DNA from: DASVLX01 sp036384655
GTDB taxonomy: Bacteria; Actinomycetota; Actinomycetes; Mycobacteriales; Pseudonocardiaceae
Length of the DNA stretch: 64,000 nucleotides
Direction of reading: 5' to 3'
Assembly: GCA_036384655.1 (NCBI GenBank)
Contig: DASVLX010000297.1
Span: 1 to 64,000, forward strand
Each line of letters begins with the position of its first letter. The stretch's first letter is position 1. This document shows positions 60,325 through 64,000 of this stretch, piece after piece. The notes below the pieces were generated by a model. The model worked only from the letters and a program-made list of their open reading frames with translations, had not been told where the DNA came from and did no database searches. The position numbers and the translations under genes were made by a program.

Positions 60325-61239
60325 GTGGTCGTGACGAGCGAGACGGTGGTCGGACAGGAGGCCGTAGTCCATCGGACACCGGTCTCCCTGGTGACCGGGT
60401 TGATCCGGACCGCACGGCCCAAGCAGTGGGTGAAGAACGTGCTGGTCCTGCTGGCGCCCTTCACCGCGGCGCGGATCGGCGAGCCCAGCGTGCTGATCTC
60501 GGCCGCCATCGCGTTTGTGACATTCTGCCTGGCGGCCTCCGCGATCTACCTGATCAACGACGCCAAGGACGTTGCCGCCGACCGGGCGCATCCCAAGAAG
60601 CGTTTCCGGCCCATCGCCGCCGGCATCGTGCCGGTTCCGGCGGCGGTGAGCACCGCCGTGGTGCTGATGGTCGGTGCCCTGGTGCTTGCCGGCGTGCACG
60701 CCTGGCAGCTGGCTGTGGTCATCGCGGTCTACGAGGCCGTGCAGCTCGGCTACTGCTACGGGCTGAAGCACCAGCCGGTGGTCGACCTGTGCATCGTGGC
60801 ATCCGGCTTCCTGCTGCGCGCCATCGCCGGTGGCGCCTCCGCGGGCATCGCGCTGTCCCCGTGGTTCCTGCTGACCATCGCGTTCGGCTCGCTGTTCATG
60901 GTCGCCGGCAAGCGGTACGCCGAGATCAAGCTGTTCGAGCAGACCGGCGCGGAGATCCGCAAGTCGCTGCGCAACTACTCGGCCAGCTACCTGCGGTTCG
61001 TCTGGGCCAGTTCGGTTGCCGTGGTCATCATGGCCTACGCACTGTGGTCGTTCCAGGCTCGGCACAACGTGTGGTCGGAGATCTCCGTGGTGCCGTTCGT
61101 GATCGCGCTGCTGCGGTACGCGGTGGACGTGGACGGCGGCAAGGCGGGCGCGCCGGACGAGATCGTGCTCAAGGACCGCGTGCTGCAGGCACTCGGGGTC
61201 CTCTGGGTCGCCACCATGGCCGTGTCCTTCTACGTCTGA
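60325..61239 (+). CDS. ubiA: Decaprenyl-phosphate phosphoribosyltransferase (UbiA family)
   Basis: 304 residues from GTG 60325 after AGGAGGACACA. Joins 5-phosphoribose to decaprenyl phosphate, the first step to the arabinose donor DPA. UbiA motifs: TARPKQWVKN, YLINDAKDVAADRAHPKKRFRP (the Asp-rich metal and diphosphate site) and GKRYAEIKL, with about eight membrane helices. It follows the PAP2 gene by 49 bp and is one of three genes (glf, PAP2, ubiA) in one direction. The mycobacterial homologue is Rv3806c. Confidence 0.95.
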   Translation: MVVTSETVVGQEAVVHRTPVSLVTGLIRTARPKQWVKNVLVLLAPFTAARIGEPSVLISAAIAFVTFCLAASAIYLINDAKDVAADRAHPKKRFRPIAAGIVPVPAAVSTAVVLMVGALVLAGVHAWQLAVVIAVYEAVQLGYCYGLKHQPVVDLCIVASGFLLRAIAGGASAGIALSPWFLLTIAFGSLFMVAGKRYAEIKLFEQTGAEIRKSLRNYSASYLRFVWASSVAVVIMAYALWSFQARHNVWSEISVVPFVIALLRYAVDVDGGKAGAPDEIVLKDRVLQALGVLWVATMAVSFYV

Positions 61240-61262
61240 TCCGGTCTCGTCCCCAGCACGAC

Positions 61263-61300
61263 GAGAAAGTCCATCCCGACCCGGTCGGGATGGGCTTCTC
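61263..61300. terminator. Bidirectional terminator between ubiA and aftA
   Basis: GAGAA (61263-61267) and CCATCCCGA (61271-61279) pair with TCGGGATGG (61285-61293) and TTCTC (61296-61300). A/T-rich ends on both strands fit termination of the two convergent operons. Confidence 0.8.
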
Positions 61301-61302
61301 TC

Positions 61303-61328
61303 ATGTCTGTGTCTTATGTCTGTGTCGT
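61303..61328. repeat. Short tandem repeat, 13-bp period
   Basis: ATGTCTGTGTC occurs twice in a row just after the terminator (61303-61328). No coding or regulatory role is apparent. Confidence 0.6.
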
Positions 61329-61417
61329 CCCTGTGCTGTGTCGTGGCCATGCTCACGGCCGTGAGACCACAGGCTGACCCAGTGTCCTGATCCGGAGTAG
61401 TTCTGCCAGGGGTCTTC

Positions 61418-63460
61418 TCAAGAGGTGCGCACGACGACCGTGTACGGGCCGACCTGGCGGCTGGTGAAGTGCGAGTCCTGGAACTCCCTGGTCGAGAACA
61501 GCACGGTGTCACCCTCGACGTTGCCCGCCGCCGGGAACACATCCCGGGTGATGGTGGTCTGCAGGACGCCCTCCGGCTTGGTGGTGAACACGAACACCGT
61601 CGGCGGTTCATACGGGCTGGCGTTCAGCTCGGCCAGCAGCCGTGCCGGGTTGCCCGCCGCGGCCCACTGCCTGATGAGCGCGTTGCGCTGCTCATAGGCG
61701 CCCAGCGGATCGGCGTAGTGCGGGGTCGAAGCCTGGAAGAGCCAGTACGGCGTGGTGCTGTTCATCAGGACCTGGTTGGACAGCACCACGAGCTGGTCGG
61801 GCTTCTTCCCGGTGAGCTGCTGGATGGTGTTGGACAGCTGCGGTACCCAGTAGTCGGCGTCCTTGGGACTGGCCTTGCCCAGCGCGGTGACGCCGGTCGG
61901 GTAGTAGTCGTTGAACGCGTTGGAGTCCGGGGTGATCAGCCCCGGTGTGCCCTGGACCAGCCAGAGCAGCACCACGTAGGACAGCGTGATGCCGAGCACC
62001 CGGATCTCGATCCGGCGCCGGGACCGCCAGCGGCGGTTCGCCCAGCGAGCCAGTTCGAGGGCGCCGAACAGGCCGGCCGCGCCGAGCGAGACCGCCAGAA
62101 TGTTGTAGATCCGGAACGCCAGCAGCGTGGTCTGCAGCGCCAGCAGCGCGAAGGACAGCAGGTACCAGAGGTATCCGACGCCAACGATGGTGCCCAGCGC
62201 CACCGCGATCGGACTGCGGCGCGCGGCGAACACGATCCAGCAGGTGCCGAGCAGGCACAACGCGCCGGCCACCGAGGCATCCAACATCGGGGTGGGCACC
62301 GTCGCACCGGACTCCGGCAGGTACCGGGCCGCCGTGTTGTAGCCGTGCTGTCCGGACAGCACCGCCAGCAGGTACGGCGTCCACACGATGAGCAGCACCG
62401 GAACGGCCACCAGACCGGTCAGTACCAGCCGCGACAGCACCCGGCCGATCAGCGCACCGACACTCGGCGTGTCCGCCGCCCGCCGCCGTGCCGCGAGCAG
62501 CACGGCCAAGGCACCGAGCACCACCAGCACCAGGGCGAAGAAGAACAGGTAGAGCGTGTAGAGGATGCCGTAGACGCCCAGGCCGATGCCGAGCGCGACC
62601 ACCATGGCCCCGCCGCCACCACGCACCCCGGCAGGTCGGCTGGCGATCCGCCACAACATCCGCCAGCCCAGCACGGCCAGCGGCGGAATGGTGGCGGTGA
62701 TCAGCCAGGAGTACGGCTCGTCGACCGCGATCGTCAGGCCGATCGCGGTCGTCAACAGCGCCAGCAGGAACGCGGTCGGCCGGCGGACCACCAGCGACCA
62801 GACCGCGAACACCACCCCGGCGGTGACCGCGAGGGTGAGGATCGCCCACGGCTTGTAGGCGGCCCAGGCCGGCTGACCGATCAGGTTCGCGAACCGGCCA
62901 CCCAGCCAGAACCAGGCACCCGGATAGAACGGCGCGACGCCTCGGTAGGTGAAGTCCGCCAGCGCCGGCGAGTCGGCCATCCGGGTCAGGTACTCGGTGC
63001 GGAACGTCTGGTCGATGGACAGCCCGCCGACGTACAGCCGGGTGCCCTGCAGCATGAACGACACGACCAGGGTCGGCGTGACGGACAGCAGCGCCCAGCT
63101 CAGCGCGGTCGCCCAGCGCGGCCATCGGCTCCGCACCAGGCTCCACAGCGCGAGACCGAGAGCCACCAGGACCAGTCCGGAGACTCCCAGCGCGATCGCG
63201 TCATTGGGCACGAACGTGGGCCGGGAGGCATGCGTGTGGCTGATCACGAACTGCAGGGCCACCGACAGCAGGGCGGTGAGCAGCGCGCCGACCACGATCT
63301 CCAGCGCCGCCCAGCCGAGCCTGCGGCCGGTGGGCAGCGTGGGCAGCGATATCCCGTCACCGGCCGCGTCAGTACTGGCGGCGGCCGGCCCGGTGGTTGA
63401 CCCGGCGGCTGGCTCGTCCCGCCCGAGTCCGTCGGGGCTGGCCAACGTCCGGGTCATCAC
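61418..63460 (-). CDS. aftA: Galactan 5-O-arabinofuranosyltransferase AftA
   Basis: 680 residues with about eleven membrane helices (first near 52-72) and a periplasmic C-terminal domain (about 510-680). The GT85-family loop SIDQTFRTEYLTRMADSPALADFTYRGVAPFYPGAWFWLGGR contains the conserved Asp and acidic residues. The tail holds repeated aromatic stretches (TPYWLFQASTP). It adds the first arabinose to the galactan using decaprenyl-phosphoryl arabinose. It lies 7 bp behind dprE2 (stop 63468), as in mycobacteria (Rv3791-Rv3792). Convergent with ubiA. Confidence 0.94.
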   Translation of the reverse strand: MMTRTLASPDGLGRDEPAAGSTTGPAAASTDAAGDGISLPTLPTGRRLGWAALEIVVGALLTALLSVALQFVISHTHASRPTFVPNDAIALGVSGLVLVALGLALWSLVRSRWPRWATALSWALLSVTPTLVVSFMLQGTRLYVGGLSIDQTFRTEYLTRMADSPALADFTYRGVAPFYPGAWFWLGGRFANLIGQPAWAAYKPWAILTLAVTAGVVFAVWSLVVRRPTAFLLALLTTAIGLTIAVDEPYSWLITATIPPLAVLGWRMLWRIASRPAGVRGGGGAMVVALGIGLGVYGILYTLYLFFFALVLVVLGALAVLLAARRRAADTPSVGALIGRVLSRLVLTGLVAVPVLLIVWTPYLLAVLSGQHGYNTAARYLPESGATVPTPMLDASVAGALCLLGTCWIVFAARRSPIAVALGTIVGVGYLWYLLSFALLALQTTLLAFRIYNILAVSLGAAGLFGALELARWANRRWRSRRRIEIRVLGITLSYVVLLWLVQGTPGLITPDSNAFNDYYPTGVTALGKASPKDADYWVPQLSNTIQQLTGKKPDQLVVLSNQVLMNSTTPYWLFQASTPHYADPLGAYEQRNALIRQWAAAGNPARLLAELNASPYEPPTVFVFTTKPEGVLQTTITRDVFPAAGNVEGDTVLFSTREFQDSHFTSRQVGPYTVVVRTS

Positions 63461-63467
63461 CGGCCGC

Positions 63468-64000
63468 CTAGACGGGCAGCCGGCGGAAGATCGCGCGCGG
63501 CAGATGCCGCAGCACGAACATGACCCAGCGCAGCGTGGCCGGCGCCCACACCACCTCGGCGCCGGTGCGGACCGCGGTCACGATCACCTCGGCGACCTGG
63601 TCCGGGGTCTGGGACAGCGGCGCGGCCGACAGGCCCTCGGTCATCCGGCTCTTCACGAAGCCGGGCCGGATGACGCTGACCCGAACACCGTACGGCCGCA
63701 GCGCCTCGGTCAGGCCGCTGTAGAAGGCGTCCAGGCCGGCCTTGGTCGAGCCGTACACGAAGTTCGACCGCCGGGCCCGCTCGCCGGCCACCGACGAGAT
63801 CGCCACCAGCGAACCGTGGCCCTGCCGCTTCAGCCTGTCGGCCAGTGCGACGCCGACCGTCACCGCGCCGACGTAGTTGGCCTCGGCCAACTCGCGGGCC
63901 GCGGACACGTCGGTCCAGGCCTTCTCCTGGTCGCCGAGGACACCGAAGGCGACCACGGTGACGTCGATGTCGCCGTCCGCGAACGCCTTCTCGATGACCT
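63468..64000 (-). CDS. dprE2: Decaprenylphosphoryl-D-2-keto-erythropentose reductase, 5' part outside window
   Basis: About 177 residues visible, N-terminus outside. SDR enzyme that reduces the 2'-keto intermediate to decaprenyl-phosphoryl arabinose. DprE2-type motifs: YVGAVTVGVALADRLKRQGHGSLVAISSVAGERARRSNFVYGSTKAGLDAFYSGLTEAL, with catalytic Tyr and Lys in YGSTK, then RVSVIRPGFVKSRMTEG. The C-terminal part (about 20 residues from LRWVMFVLRHLPRAIF) is hydrophobic/amphipathic and probably peripheral. It directly precedes aftA. Confidence 0.94.
   Translation of the reverse strand, partial: VIEKAFADGDIDVTVVAFGVLGDQEKAWTDVSAARELAEANYVGAVTVGVALADRLKRQGHGSLVAISSVAGERARRSNFVYGSTKAGLDAFYSGLTEALRPYGVRVSVIRPGFVKSRMTEGLSAAPLSQTPDQVAEVIVTAVRTGAEVVWAPATLRWVMFVLRHLPRAIFRRLPV

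Noticed and set aside
61469..63400. 643-residue frame antisense to aftA
   Set aside because: The product is a Gln/Arg/His-rich low-complexity string, a codon shadow of aftA.
1..64000. Prophage, transposase or integrase genes
   Set aside because: None was recognised among the translated frames; tRNA genes have no obvious duplicated 3' ends nearby.

Overview
This 64 kb window is high-GC actinobacterial DNA. It most likely comes from the Pseudonocardiales (Pseudonocardiaceae type), an inference from four things: a dense single-origin gene layout with many GTG/TTG starts, leaderless-looking promoters (a TANNNT hexamer 6-8 nt before the start codon), an FhaA/FhaB/PstP/RodA/PbpA cell-division block next to tRNA-Leu, and arabinogalactan genes (glf, PAP2 phosphatase, decaprenyl-phosphate phosphoribosyltransferase, aftA, dprE2). 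No phage, insertion sequence or CRISPR array was seen.

Layout. 1-5.8 kb (minus strand): the fhaA-fhaB-pstP-rodA-pbpA operon, cut by the window edge inside pbpA, for phosphorylation-controlled peptidoglycan growth; tRNA-Leu(CAG) lies just upstream on the other strand. 6.4-14.6 kb: regulators and accessory genes, including OhrR, a TetR regulator beside a 31-bp palindrome, a divergent XRE/TPR regulator with two small unknown genes, an APH-like kinase, an SDR, and a RecB-like/RNase H-like nuclease overlapping the SDR gene tail to tail. 14.8-17.9 kb: a copper block (YcnI-like, CopC, CopD). 19.2-29.4 kb: the least ordinary region, a probable cell-surface glycan assembly and acylation cluster with an AlgX/AlgJ-like protein, a 1,259-residue glycosyltransferase/glycosyltransferase/FkbM-methyltransferase fusion and two acyltransferase-3 membrane proteins, bracketed by two paralogous single-pass membrane proteins.

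29.5-43.3 kb: msrA, tRNA-Gly(GCC), an ECF sigma factor fused to its own anti-sigma-like domain, a Fpg/Nei glycosylase, and a LytS/LytTR two-component system with an SppA-like protease gene between kinase and regulator, followed by an acetate-type sodium symporter and its small membrane partner; then rhodanese, DUF4328, glycerophosphodiesterase and SEC-C/DUF5926 genes. 43.4-47.4 kb: a MarR-ABC exporter operon with tandem operator-like repeats at its promoter, a CPBP protease, and a DUF2470 gene directly behind a near-consensus IdeR/DtxR iron box. 47.5-58.2 kb: pheA, a histidine phosphatase, a zincin, a septum-formation-family protein, a YgiB/YgiC-like pair, serS, an L-2-hydroxyglutarate oxidase-like protein, a HAD phosphatase and an LLM flavin oxidoreductase. 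58.5-64 kb: glf-PAP2-ubiA converging on dprE2-aftA.

The gene content recalls both origin-flanking regions of mycobacteria (fhaA block on one side, glpQ1/pheA/serS/glf on the other), here joined on one arm without an origin between them. Two intergenic regions (43.3 and 48.5 kb) carry DnaA-box-like clusters. All calls rest on reading the sequence and translations; no database search was possible.
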